Of a DNA stretch of 64,000 nucleotides, positions 1 through 7,885 are shown piece by piece. Below the pieces are notes generated by a model, which had not been told where the DNA came from, searched no databases, and saw only the letters and a list, made by a program, of their open reading frames with translations. The first letter of the stretch is position 1; the number at the start of each line of letters is the position of its first letter. The translations under genes were made by a program, and so were the position numbers. The stretch is from positions 19,594 to 83,593 of the forward strand of contig CAKOPK010000004.1 of NCBI GenBank assembly GCA_934099115.1. The letters are read 5' to 3'. The DNA comes from an uncultured Bacilli bacterium (lineage in GTDB: Bacteria; Bacillota_I; Bacilli_A; RF39; UBA660).

Positions 1-543
1 CATCACCGTCCCAAAATTCGTATGAGTTCCTCCGTTTAAGAAATTATCTAAAATCATTCTTAAATCATCATTTGATGTTTGTGTAGAATTTAAGCCAGAA
101 TTGGCAAGGCCACTAATTAAAGTGTGTAATTTCTTTTGAATTAGTTCCATTCTTTTTTCTTTAAATAAAATAAAATATTCGGTATCTACAACGTTATACT
201 CTGCACTCATAAACATATTTGCTTTATTAATGTCTTGCATAATTAATTTCTTACTAACAGGACTATTCGTGTTGTTATATAAAATTTGTAATTGCGATAA
301 ATAAATGCCAATATCTACTGGACGATCTGCTATAATTAGCCAAAATTCAAAGTTAATTGAATTATAAAAGTTTCTTAAATTACCAATAATCGCATTTTGT
401 AAGCCTTGGTCAACAATAAAGATATTTCTAGATTGTACTTTAACTCCTGTTACATATTCTCCATTGTCTAGTTGAATCATACCATTTAAAATTTGCTTAA
501 TTGGTAACCAATCCTCACTATATCCATAATTACTTGTCTTCAT
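1..543 (-). CDS. TraC/VirB4-like type IV secretion protein, N-terminal part (cut by window edge)
   Basis: The reading frame runs from an ATG at 543-541 off the left edge, so only about 180 N-terminal residues are visible. They include EDWLPIKQILNGMIQLDNG, then GEYVTGVKVQ and FWLIIADRPVDIGIYL. This resembles the N-terminal region of TraC/VirB4-like ATPases of Gram-positive conjugation systems, where an opening PIK..DG segment precedes a short beta domain. The Walker motifs expected further on are outside the window, so ATPase function is not seen. The start overlaps the end of the PrgI gene by 14 bases, which implies translational coupling. PrgI followed by VirB4 is the usual order in such operons. 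The family call is by resemblance and context; a related T4SS component remains possible. Confidence 0.6.
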   Translation of the reverse strand, partial: MKTSNYGYSEDWLPIKQILNGMIQLDNGEYVTGVKVQSRNIFIVDQGLQNAIIGNLRNFYNSINFEFWLIIADRPVDIGIYLSQLQILYNNTNSPVSKKLIMQDINKANMFMSAEYNVVDTEYFILFKEKRMELIQKKLHTLISGLANSGLNSTQTSNDDLRMILDNFLNGGTHTNFGTVM

Positions 544-844
544 CACGACACCAACCTCTCCAAACATATCTTCTTTTTTCACTAAAGAATGTATATACAT
601 TTACTATAAATTGTAAAACATTATGATAATTAGGTACAGGCATTACCAAAAAGCCTGTTAATAGTGCGGGTGCTAGAATTAATATCATGACTATAATATT
701 GGTACTTTTAATGGTTAATAATAAAACTAAAGTAATTAAAATACCAATACCAAATAAGCATGCATCAAAAAGATTTAAAAATCCTAAAATTAACTGTGAT
801 TTCTTAGAATTAGCGGGTATTAAATAATTATTCATGAATTCCAC
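530..844 (-). CDS. PrgI-family small membrane protein of a type IV secretion system
   Basis: A 104-residue protein with a short N-terminal tail, two hydrophobic segments at about residues 22-45 and 50-70, and a short basic C-terminus (EKRRYVWRGW). This size, the paired membrane helices and the position directly before a TraC/VirB4-like gene match PrgI-family proteins, which are thought to be inner-membrane parts of Gram-positive T4SS (VirB3-like). The start follows a GGAGTGGAATTC-type Shine-Dalgarno. A terminator-like hairpin at 893-944 lies upstream, between this gene and the rest of the operon, so the PrgI-VirB4 part may be transcribed at a different level. Confidence 0.65.
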   Translation of the reverse strand: MEFMNNYLIPANSKKSQLILGFLNLFDACLFGIGILITLVLLLTIKSTNIIVMILILAPALLTGFLVMPVPNYHNVLQFIVNVYTFFSEKRRYVWRGWCRDEDK

Positions 845-892
845 TCCTATTTTTACTACTTCATTATATCATAACTAAAAAATAAAATAAAC

Positions 893-944
893 AAAAAAGA
901 TACTGTTATAGTTTTAATTACGGTTGAATTAAAACATCAGTATC
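893..944 (-). terminator. Rho-independent terminator-like hairpin inside the T4SS-like operon
   Basis: Outer arms GATACTG (899-905) and CAGTATC (938-944) enclose inner arms GTTTTAATT and AATTAAAAC. In the minus direction the stem is followed by six T then a T-rich stretch. It sits after the GVRP cassette and before PrgI. Confidence 0.6.
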
Positions 945-1020
945 ACATGTTTTAGCAATTGCTATAGATTAATCTTGTATCCTAGTTCTTTATATTTAGC
1001 CTTAACCAAATATGTAAGTT

Positions 1021-1152
1021 TTAAAAGGATATTGGGCGCACACCATTCGTGTTGTTCACGTTGTTCCAGTCGAGGTTGCTTTGAACACGAACGCACTTTC
1101 CGTTAGAGTTTAAGATATACGGAGACAAAAGTGTCAACTCTGTTAGATTAAC
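1021..1152 (-). pseudogene. C-terminal fragment of a GVRP-type (DUF6273-like) surface domain
   Basis: Directly after the TAG stop (1155-1153) of the 226-residue gene, the same frame continues open for 43 codons to a TAA at 1023-1021. The peptide includes LLSPYILNSNGKC, NLDWNNVNNTNGVRPISF. The SP...GVRP pattern is the same as the C-terminus of the surface protein at 62710-63961 (TMSPHGAGGN ... GVRPVINL). The stretch is clearly richer in G+C than its surroundings and rich in AAC codons. It has no start or Shine-Dalgarno of its own. It may be a gene remnant, a readthrough tail of the upstream gene, or a template-repeat-like cassette of a diversity-generating retroelement. No reverse transcriptase is seen in this window. 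Another open stretch in a different frame (about 962-1020, ending KYKELGYKINL) follows and is not recognised. Confidence 0.5.
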
Positions 1153-1833
1153 CTAAAATTTTCTTTTTGCTTGATTATATTCTATGTTTTGTTTTTTAAC
1201 TTCTAAATCTTCTTCAACTTTTTCTAAGTTTATTACATATGCAATAGCTTTTTCATTTCTATCTCTTAGTAATTCTCCATCATTTCCTAGAATTAATTCT
1301 ATATTTTCTGGAGCTCCTATAATATTTCTTGATGTTCCATTTTTAATTCTTATGAGATTAGCCATTTTGCAATTGCCAAATATTATTATGTAATGCTTTG
1401 AAATAATATCTGTTTGTATTTGTTTTTTTAAAAGTTGTAGGCGATCTAAGTTCTCTAAAGCTTGATAAAATAATTTAAACTCATTATTATTTTGAAAAAT
1501 TATGCCAGAATAATTTGCAAAAGATTTTGCAGTCGCTTCTTTTGCTTTACCGAGTTCTAATCCTTGGGATAAAAACAGAGATATCTGTTTATAATAATTG
1601 GGAGTATTATAATATTTTAAAAATTCATTTATATTTTTATAAGAATATAATCCGCTTGTAAAAGTTGTCAATTCTTTTTCAATATCTTGATATGATCGGT
1701 CATTTTTCCAAACATTGGTTATATTTGTAATATATTCTAAAATTGTATTTAGAATTTTTAAATTTATTTCATCTGATATTTCTACACCATGTGCCCAATT
1801 ATAAATTGCTTCTTTTTGCCTTTTAAAGAACAT
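1153..1833 (-). CDS. Uncharacterised cytoplasmic protein in the T4SS-like operon
   Basis: A 226-residue protein with no signal peptide or clear membrane segment. It is mainly helical to about residue 140, followed by a strand-rich part (HYIIIFGNCKMANLIRIKNG) and a charged C-terminal helix. I do not recognise the family. Its ATG (1833-1831) overlaps the TAA of the channel-like gene by one base (TAATG), so the two are translationally coupled, which argues for a role in the same apparatus. The frame after its TAG stop continues into the GVRP cassette at 1021-1152. Confidence 0.7.
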   Translation of the reverse strand: MFFKRQKEAIYNWAHGVEISDEINLKILNTILEYITNITNVWKNDRSYQDIEKELTTFTSGLYSYKNINEFLKYYNTPNYYKQISLFLSQGLELGKAKEATAKSFANYSGIIFQNNNEFKLFYQALENLDRLQLLKKQIQTDIISKHYIIIFGNCKMANLIRIKNGTSRNIIGAPENIELILGNDGELLRDRNEKAIAYVINLEKVEEDLEVKKQNIEYNQAKRKF

Positions 1834-4040
1834 TATTTACCGCCTTTATCCTTTGGACTACCAAATGTACTTGCTCTTTGACTTTCTTGATATGCAGCAT
1901 CGTTTTTTTGCTTTTTAGCTTGTAAGTTTAATTTATCTAAGTAATCAATATATTTTTTAACTTCTTTATATTCATCACTATTTTGATCTGCTTTTAATCC
2001 TTTTTTAAATTCTTCTTCTATATTTTTATCATCTAAATTAGAATATTTAGCTACAGCTGCCTTGATAGCAGGTACTTCCGCGGAATCAAAACGAGCAAAA
2101 AGTTCTTCTTGATTAATCCCTATATCAGAATATTTATTTAATGATAATTGGATTTGCTTTACAGAAGCAATAATTCCATCTGTCTTTTTGGCTTGTTCTC
2201 CCTTTTCAATTGCCTCTTGATTTCTCTTAGCTATATCGGCTTCTCTACTAATATCAGCAAAAGATTTTCTCCATTTTCTTTCTACTAGTAGTTGAGCCTC
2301 ACTTCTGCTTTTACCAGAAATCACTAATTGTTCTAGCTCGTTCTTCATAGCCACTTCTTGATTTTTTAATGTATCTGCTTCTGCCTTTTTATCAATATAA
2401 GCTTGAGATTTTTTCCATGTTCCCTCTAGAGCAGAGAAGTTTCTATCAATTTCATCTGCTAAATCTTTTGTACGGCCTGTTGTAATGTGATTAAAATCTC
2501 CTCTTCCAGCCCATTCCGCTATACCTGCTTTTGTACTATAAGCCTTATATTTTGCATAACCAATTCCTGTTTCTATTAGGTTTCTTTCTGTTTTTCCATC
2601 TAAGCTGGTTAAGTAGCTTTCGCGATTTTTTTTCAACTCATTTTTGTCGTTTTCGCGTTCTATTCTTTTCTTAATAGCAGCTTCTGAAGCAGCGTGAGCA
2701 CTTCCTCTCATGCTTTTAAAATCTTTTACTTTTTCTCTTTCGTTAAAGCCTCTAACGAATCCACTACCAAAGCCTGCTAAACCACTTGTTGCGCGTCTTA
2801 ACATGTTTTTGTTATTCCCATTAGCGTCTTTTTCTGACATAAAATTATTAACTCCGGCAGTGGCTGCCCCACCGAACATTGCGCCAAGTTGAAATGCACC
2901 AGCAATTCCTTTAAATGGACTAAATCTATTGCCATCTAAACCTGTTAAATCTTTAATCATTCCAGGTGCCTGTCTAACAAATAGAATTACTCCTAAAATT
3001 AAGAACATTTCAGCAAACAATGCTATTTGAATTCCCGCTTCTCCTGTAAAGCTTCCTGTTATTAAGGACATAAAATTTTCGCGAATTATTTTAACAACCA
3101 ATACTGAAAAGAATAATATTCCCAAGCGTACAAATACTTCTAAATATGTTGAAATAGTTGCTCTTATCCAATTTCCAAAAGTTTTATTTCCTTGCTCGTT
3201 TGGCAATAAACGCATTAAAATTGGTAAAGGTGCAATTAATTCAAATACCGCAAGTTTAATTGTTCTTACGGCAATTTCAAAACAATACCCAAGAATTACA
3301 AGTAAGACAAATACGCCTGCTACGGTAGAAACTATATAATAATAAGTTATATCTCCATCAGATGCAGAAGATGATAAATCAGTAATGGCAAATAATGAAC
3401 CGGATGCTTTCATCTTATCCCAAAATTCGTCAAAAGTAGCGTCTGTTAAAGATAAAGCAGAAGAATCTATCTTTAAATTACTGCAATCGTAAGTCACTTC
3501 ACCATTAGAAGCAGTGCTTCCTTCACATTTATCACTACTATAGTTTGGATGAATAAAGGCGTTTAATACTCCACTCGCTATTTCCATACCCCCATTATTT
3601 ATTATTTCCTCAGAACTTCCAACGGAACTTGAAGATCCTAAAATAATATTTCCTATAGTATTTTTTGTTAGTAATGCATTTTGAAAATTTAGAGCAAATT
3701 CAAAAATAGAAGGAATAACTGCAATTAATATTACCGATATTAATACATCTTTAAGCAAAGCCATTGGAGATTTTTTCCCTTTTAAAGCTTCGTCCGGATT
3801 TACCATAGATTTTAATAAGGAATAGGCTAGTAAAAATAAGACTATAACTCCTAAAATAACATAAATTCTTTTAACTAAATCTTGAACTGCAAGGTCATTC
3901 CCTAAAATATTAATATTGCATAATACTAGAATTATTTGATAAACCCAGTTCACCAAAGTATATACTATTGCATCTAGGAATAAGAAAAAGTTAAGAATAA
4001 CTTCGCCTATTGCTTTTAGCGGATTCCAAGCTATAAACAT
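1833..4040 (-). CDS. VirB6/TrbL-like polytopic membrane protein with long hydrophilic tail
   Basis: A 735-residue protein. The N-terminal half has six or seven hydrophobic segments (about residues 15-40, 60-80, 92-115, 228-255, 262-280, 300-325, 335-360) with an extracellular-looking loop at about 115-225 that holds two Cys. The C-terminal half from about 370 is charged, Ala/Lys/Glu-rich and probably coiled-coil. VirB6/TrbL proteins form the inner-membrane channel of T4SS, and Gram-positive versions often carry such tails. The start has a strong AAAGGAGG site that overlaps the last codons of the upstream gene. No catalytic motifs are seen. The assignment rests on topology and neighbours. Confidence 0.6.
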   Translation of the reverse strand: MFIAWNPLKAIGEVILNFFLFLDAIVYTLVNWVYQIILVLCNINILGNDLAVQDLVKRIYVILGVIVLFLLAYSLLKSMVNPDEALKGKKSPMALLKDVLISVILIAVIPSIFEFALNFQNALLTKNTIGNIILGSSSSVGSSEEIINNGGMEIASGVLNAFIHPNYSSDKCEGSTASNGEVTYDCSNLKIDSSALSLTDATFDEFWDKMKASGSLFAITDLSSSASDGDITYYYIVSTVAGVFVLLVILGYCFEIAVRTIKLAVFELIAPLPILMRLLPNEQGNKTFGNWIRATISTYLEVFVRLGILFFSVLVVKIIRENFMSLITGSFTGEAGIQIALFAEMFLILGVILFVRQAPGMIKDLTGLDGNRFSPFKGIAGAFQLGAMFGGAATAGVNNFMSEKDANGNNKNMLRRATSGLAGFGSGFVRGFNEREKVKDFKSMRGSAHAASEAAIKKRIERENDKNELKKNRESYLTSLDGKTERNLIETGIGYAKYKAYSTKAGIAEWAGRGDFNHITTGRTKDLADEIDRNFSALEGTWKKSQAYIDKKAEADTLKNQEVAMKNELEQLVISGKSRSEAQLLVERKWRKSFADISREADIAKRNQEAIEKGEQAKKTDGIIASVKQIQLSLNKYSDIGINQEELFARFDSAEVPAIKAAVAKYSNLDDKNIEEEFKKGLKADQNSDEYKEVKKYIDYLDKLNLQAKKQKNDAAYQESQRASTFGSPKDKGGK

Positions 4041-4045
4041 TATTT

Positions 4046-5218
4046 TTACCTCCTTTCATTTACACCTATGCCACATGTTCCGTTGGTTGAAACAACACCT
4101 AGGGTTTTTAATATAAAATTAATTAATATTGGTAGAACAAATATTATTATAGCAATAATAATACGTTTTAGAGTTGTTCTTGATGCTTTTTTTATAGCAT
4201 CTTGATCATTGGAAGCGGTTGCTTTTATAAATTCAATTAGAGTTAGAACAAATAACAAGACAATTGCTAAATATTTTATTACTTTAAAGGTAAAATCTAG
4301 ATAATATGCTGGTGCTCCAGTATCTTTAATATCTCCCAATAAAGCATTACATGTATCGCCACCATCAAATTTAATATTATTATTAGCTACAAAATTACCG
4401 TAGCCTTTTTCTAACTCGCTTTTTGAAACATTGAGATTAGTTTCTGCTTGATCAACAAGTGCTCCTTGAGCTACATTGGCTTTGTCACATTTCTCTTTAT
4501 CATAATTTTTTGAACTTTGATCACAATAGTTTTCGATCTCTGTTTGATTATTATTGTAACCATCTTGAACATTTGTCTTTGTAGGATCTTTTTTATTAAC
4601 ATTACTAATTATATTACCTGTGTAATAATTAACAGTGCTTAAAGAAGCATCGCTTCCATCATAATTAAGACCCTTTTTTAAGTTTAGTAAGTAAGATGTT
4701 GTTTTGGCACAAGTATCATTTTTATAATCACCATAGTTATTTCCACAAGCATAAAAATTATAGACAGTTTCTACTTTTTTATTAAACAAGCCAAACAAGC
4801 CTTTTTCTTCTTGTTTTTCTAGAATATAAAATTTAGAAGGGCAAACCAATTCTTTATTGTTTTCTGTGATAGCTGTTTTTCCTTCGGAAAATTGACTTAA
4901 TATTATTTCTGAGACATAAGCATATTCAACTGGGATTTCACTAATTTTTTTTCTAAAATTAATAAAATAGTCTTCGGCATTGGAACTAGTTGCAAAAATT
5001 GTTTTTTTATTGCCTGAACTATCAAAAGTATAATAGTCAATATCCCCTACTAGAGGAGAAGTCGTTCCTACGGCATAAAAATCTATTTGTAAGTAATTCT
5101 CTTTGGAGGTATTTGTATAAATACAAGTTACTGTCCCCTGTTCTTGAGCCCTAGAAATTAGGGGAAAGGACATAAACATAATTAAAAATATAAGTATGTA
5201 ATATATCTTTTTATTCAT
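4046..5218 (-). CDS. Exported protein with VirB2-like C-terminal membrane module
   Basis: A 390-residue protein with a signal peptide (about residues 1-24), a roughly 270-residue extracellular region with several Cys, and a C-terminal pair of hydrophobic helices (about 303-331 and 344-368) separated by a short charged loop, NDQDAIKKASRTTLKR. That module matches the ones in the genes at 5220-5966 and 19450-19836. It recalls VirB2/TrbC pilin-like subunits, in which two membrane helices flank a cytoplasmic loop. The large N-terminal ectodomain is unlike a typical pilin, so a structural role at the cell surface is inferred. A GGGGGTAAT site precedes the ATG. Confidence 0.6.
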   Translation of the reverse strand: MNKKIYYILIFLIMFMSFPLISRAQEQGTVTCIYTNTSKENYLQIDFYAVGTTSPLVGDIDYYTFDSSGNKKTIFATSSNAEDYFINFRKKISEIPVEYAYVSEIILSQFSEGKTAITENNKELVCPSKFYILEKQEEKGLFGLFNKKVETVYNFYACGNNYGDYKNDTCAKTTSYLLNLKKGLNYDGSDASLSTVNYYTGNIISNVNKKDPTKTNVQDGYNNNQTEIENYCDQSSKNYDKEKCDKANVAQGALVDQAETNLNVSKSELEKGYGNFVANNNIKFDGGDTCNALLGDIKDTGAPAYYLDFTFKVIKYLAIVLLFVLTLIEFIKATASNDQDAIKKASRTTLKRIIIAIIIFVLPILINFILKTLGVVSTNGTCGIGVNERR

Positions 5219-5219
5219 T

Positions 5220-5966
5220 TTAATTACCCCCTAAACTACTACATTTGCTGTTATTTGGAGTTAGCATACATACAGTACAATCACCAAATGTTCCTTTATA
5301 AACTTTATCTTTATCAATCATGTTAACGATAAATCCAATAATTGTTGGAATAAAGAATATTAAAACTCCTGCGATCACTCTGCGAATTAAACTTTTAGCA
5401 GATTTTTTTATTTCATCGTCTTTGTTTGCTAATACAGCTTTAGAAAAATCAATGACACCAAAAGCTATAATAATTACAGGAACTAATATTTCTATTATTC
5501 TAAAAATACGTCCTAAAGTTGTAAATACTCCTAAAACAGGGCCTGTACAAAAAGCTTTTTCTAAGTCTGTAGAATCTGTATTAGAAGTATCGCCTCTATT
5601 GCCGCCAAAACCTTCACTAGTTCCTGTTATGGCACTACAATTACTTTTACAATCAGATTTTTTTTCATACACACTTATACTCAAGGCACTATTTGCTGCG
5701 TTATATTCATTGGTATCTACATAAATAGTTGGACAACTATTACTAAAAGATGCTTTAGTAGTAATAATATTTACTTTTACACTAGAATCACTAACATCTA
5801 GAATATCACAAAGTGGGGTTTTACCATTATGGCAAAATATAGTATAACTTATAGAAAAATTAGAAGTCCCACCAGAAACTTTATAATTACAAGTCGCTGC
5901 ACTTACTTGATTTATAGAAATAAAACATAAAATAAATGCTAATAATAAATATTTTAAGTTTTTCAT
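5220..5966 (-). CDS. Exported VirB2-like protein, first gene of the T4SS-like operon
   Basis: The start is placed at the ATG at 5966-5964 because GGAGGA lies six bases upstream. An earlier in-frame ATG has no such site. The protein of about 248 residues has a signal peptide ending near VSAATC, a Cys-containing ectodomain, then two hydrophobic helices around the loop KAVLANKDDEIKKSAKSL and a short Cys-containing tail. The loop and flanking helices are nearly the same as in the 19450-19836 gene (KAVVASKDDEIKKSIKSL). This is a VirB2/TrbC-like topology. Being first, it is expected to be the most highly expressed gene of the operon. Confidence 0.6.
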   Translation of the reverse strand: MKNLKYLLLAFILCFISINQVSAATCNYKVSGGTSNFSISYTIFCHNGKTPLCDILDVSDSSVKVNIITTKASFSNSCPTIYVDTNEYNAANSALSISVYEKKSDCKSNCSAITGTSEGFGGNRGDTSNTDSTDLEKAFCTGPVLGVFTTLGRIFRIIEILVPVIIIAFGVIDFSKAVLANKDDEIKKSAKSLIRRVIAGVLIFFIPTIIGFIVNMIDKDKVYKGTFGDCTVCMLTPNNSKCSSLGGN

Positions 5967-6008
5967 AAATTCCTCCAACATAATCACTTTTTAAAATTAA
6001 CCATAATA

Positions 6009-6014
6009 ATTATA
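6009..6014 (-). promoter_or_regulatory. Probable -10 box of the T4SS-like operon
   Basis: A consensus TATAAT on the minus strand about 40 bases before the first gene. I see no good -35 box at the right spacing. Confidence 0.35.
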
Positions 6015-6100
6015 ACATTCTTTCATAGAAAAAACTAGATTTTTTAATTGTTTATATGAAATTTCTAGGGAAGTATTTTTACACTTTTTTTATTTTATTC

Positions 6101-6130
6101 TTGATAATATGAAAACTTTAAGTATATAAT
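6101..6130 (+). promoter_or_regulatory. murC promoter
   Basis: TTGATA (6101-6106), an 18-base spacer, and TATAAT (6125-6130), 18 bases before the murC start codon. Confidence 0.65.
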
Positions 6131-6148
6131 ACTTTTAGAGGTGAACAT

Positions 6149-7540
6149 ATGAATAATGATATAACTTTAAAAAGAGATTTAAAATCTTATCAAAATATTC
6201 ATTTAATAGGCATTGGTGGTGCTAGTATGTATTGTATCGCTGCTGAATTAAAAGATGCTGGAAAAAACGTTACAGGAAGTGATATGCAAGAATCAAATAA
6301 TACTTTATTTTTAAAATCTATTGGTGTTGATATTACAATTGGACATAATTTAAAAATGATAGAAAATGCTGATTTAGTTATTTATACGGCTGCTATTAGT
6401 GATGATGATATTGAACTAGTACATGCAAGAGAGTTAGGAATAGAAACTATTGAAAGAGCACCATTTTTAGGGGTTTATACGAAAGATTATGAGAATTTAA
6501 TATGTATTAGTGGTACTCATGGTAAAAGTACTACTACTAGTATGGTTGCTAGTATTTTCTTAGATGCAAAGTTAAACCCTTCTATTCAAATTGGGGCTCA
6601 CTTAAATAAAATAGATAGTAATTATTATATTGGTTCAAAAAAGTATTTTATTTTAGAAGCTTGTGAATATGTAGATTCTTTTTTACATTTTCATCCTACT
6701 AGTGAAATTATATTAAATATTGATAATGATCATTTAGATTATTTTAAAACTATAGAAAATACTAAAAAATCATTTCAAAAATATGTAGAGTTATTACCTA
6801 ATAAGGGGATTTTAGTAGTAAATATAGATGATTTAAATACTAGTCAATTATTAAATCTTAGAGAAAATACCATTACTTATGGAATTAAAAATCAAAATGC
6901 TATGGTTACGGCTCGTAATATTACTTTTTCTAATCTAGGTTTTCCTACTTTTGATATCTATATTAAAAATGAATATTTAGATACTTTTACTTTAGGTGTT
7001 TTAGGTACGCATAATGTATTAAATGCTCTTGCTGCTACTTCTTTAGCTTTACAGTATAACATTGATAAAGATATTATTAAAAAATCTTTAAAAGAATTTA
7101 AGGGTGTAGGAAGACGCTTTGAATATTTAGGTAAGTATAAAGGAACGCCTATATTTGATGATTTTGCTCATCATCCAACAGAAATAGAATCTACATATCA
7201 GTCTGCTAAAAGTATTCCTCATCGCTCTACTTGGGCTGTTTTTCAATCTCATACTTATAGTAGAACTTATGAACATTTAGAAGAATTTGCAGATGTTTTA
7301 GCTAAGTTTGATCATGTAATTATATGTGATATTTATCCTGCTAGAGAAACAAATATTTGGAATGTAAAAGAAAGCGAGTTAGTAGACTTAATTAAAAGGA
7401 AAAATCCTAATGTTATTCATATTCCAACTTATGAAGAAATTGCTCAATATCTAAAAGAACATGTAGTAGATGATGATTTAATACTTACTATTGGAGCTGG
7501 GCCTGTTAATAAAGTTGGTAAATTATTATTAGAAGAATAG
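6149..7540 (+). CDS. murC: UDP-N-acetylmuramate--L-alanine ligase
   Basis: A 463-residue protein of the usual MurC length. It adds L-alanine to UDP-MurNAc in the cytoplasm, the first peptide step of peptidoglycan synthesis, using ATP. Seen here: an N-terminal nucleotide fold (HLIGIGGASMYCIA, about residues 17-30), the ATP loop GTHGKSTTT at about 121-129, the central ligase motifs (NIDNDHLDYF; GTHNVLNALAA), and the C-terminal DDFAHHPTEI block. AGAGGTG lies eight bases before the ATG. It is single, divergent from the T4SS-like operon, and ends at its own hairpin. Presence of murC implies a cell wall, so the organism is not a wall-less mollicute. Confidence 0.95.
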   Translation: MNNDITLKRDLKSYQNIHLIGIGGASMYCIAAELKDAGKNVTGSDMQESNNTLFLKSIGVDITIGHNLKMIENADLVIYTAAISDDDIELVHARELGIETIERAPFLGVYTKDYENLICISGTHGKSTTTSMVASIFLDAKLNPSIQIGAHLNKIDSNYYIGSKKYFILEACEYVDSFLHFHPTSEIILNIDNDHLDYFKTIENTKKSFQKYVELLPNKGILVVNIDDLNTSQLLNLRENTITYGIKNQNAMVTARNITFSNLGFPTFDIYIKNEYLDTFTLGVLGTHNVLNALAATSLALQYNIDKDIIKKSLKEFKGVGRRFEYLGKYKGTPIFDDFAHHPTEIESTYQSAKSIPHRSTWAVFQSHTYSRTYEHLEEFADVLAKFDHVIICDIYPARETNIWNVKESELVDLIKRKNPNVIHIPTYEEIAQYLKEHVVDDDLILTIGAGPVNKVGKLLLEE

Positions 7541-7559
7541 TTTGATGCTATTCTTTTTT
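7533..7559 (+). terminator. murC terminator
   Basis: GAATAG and CTATTC arms around TTTGATG, overlapping the stop codon and followed by seven T. It may also serve the convergent gene that ends at 7559. Confidence 0.7.
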
Positions 7560-7885
7560 TACCAAAATAAACCTTTTAAAGCATCAAATGCTTTTGATAT
7601 ACCCTCTGTCATAATGTCACTTACACTATTAGATATTTTATTACCTATTTTAGTTACACCATTTGAATAGTCTTTATGTTCTTCAACAATATATTTTTTT
7701 ACATCTACAGCATTGCCATTTTTTATATCTTCTTCAAATTGTTCCATTGCTTCTTTTGTAAGAACAGCTTTATTACTAGTTTTAGTTTCATAATAACCAC
7801 TTTCATAAGCGATTAAAAGAGCTATATAAACTAAAAAGAATAAAAATAAAATCCGAAAAAAATATCTACTTTTCCCCTTTTTCAT
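7559..7885 (-). CDS. Small membrane-anchored protein downstream of the spoIIP homologue
   Basis: A 108-residue protein with a basic N-terminus, one membrane helix (about residues 10-28) and a hydrophilic, probably extracellular tail containing NKAVLTKEAMEQFEEDI and an amphipathic C-terminal helix. The family is not recognised. It overlaps the end of the spoIIP homologue by 20 bases, so the two are co-translated and may work together at the membrane. Confidence 0.7.
   Translation of the reverse strand: MKKGKSRYFFRILFLFFLVYIALLIAYESGYYETKTSNKAVLTKEAMEQFEEDIKNGNAVDVKKYIVEEHKDYSNGVTKIGNKISNSVSDIMTEGISKAFDALKGLFW

Noticed and set aside
5320..5724. Plus-strand open frame opposite the VirB2-like gene
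   Set aside because: No ribosome site or plausible protein; it is the antisense of a clear exported protein. Similar antisense frames at 50406-50753, 40658-40981 and 58782-59168 were dropped for the same reason.
1..5966. Integrative conjugative element
   Set aside because: No relaxase, coupling protein, integrase or attachment repeat is visible; the part beyond the left edge is unknown.
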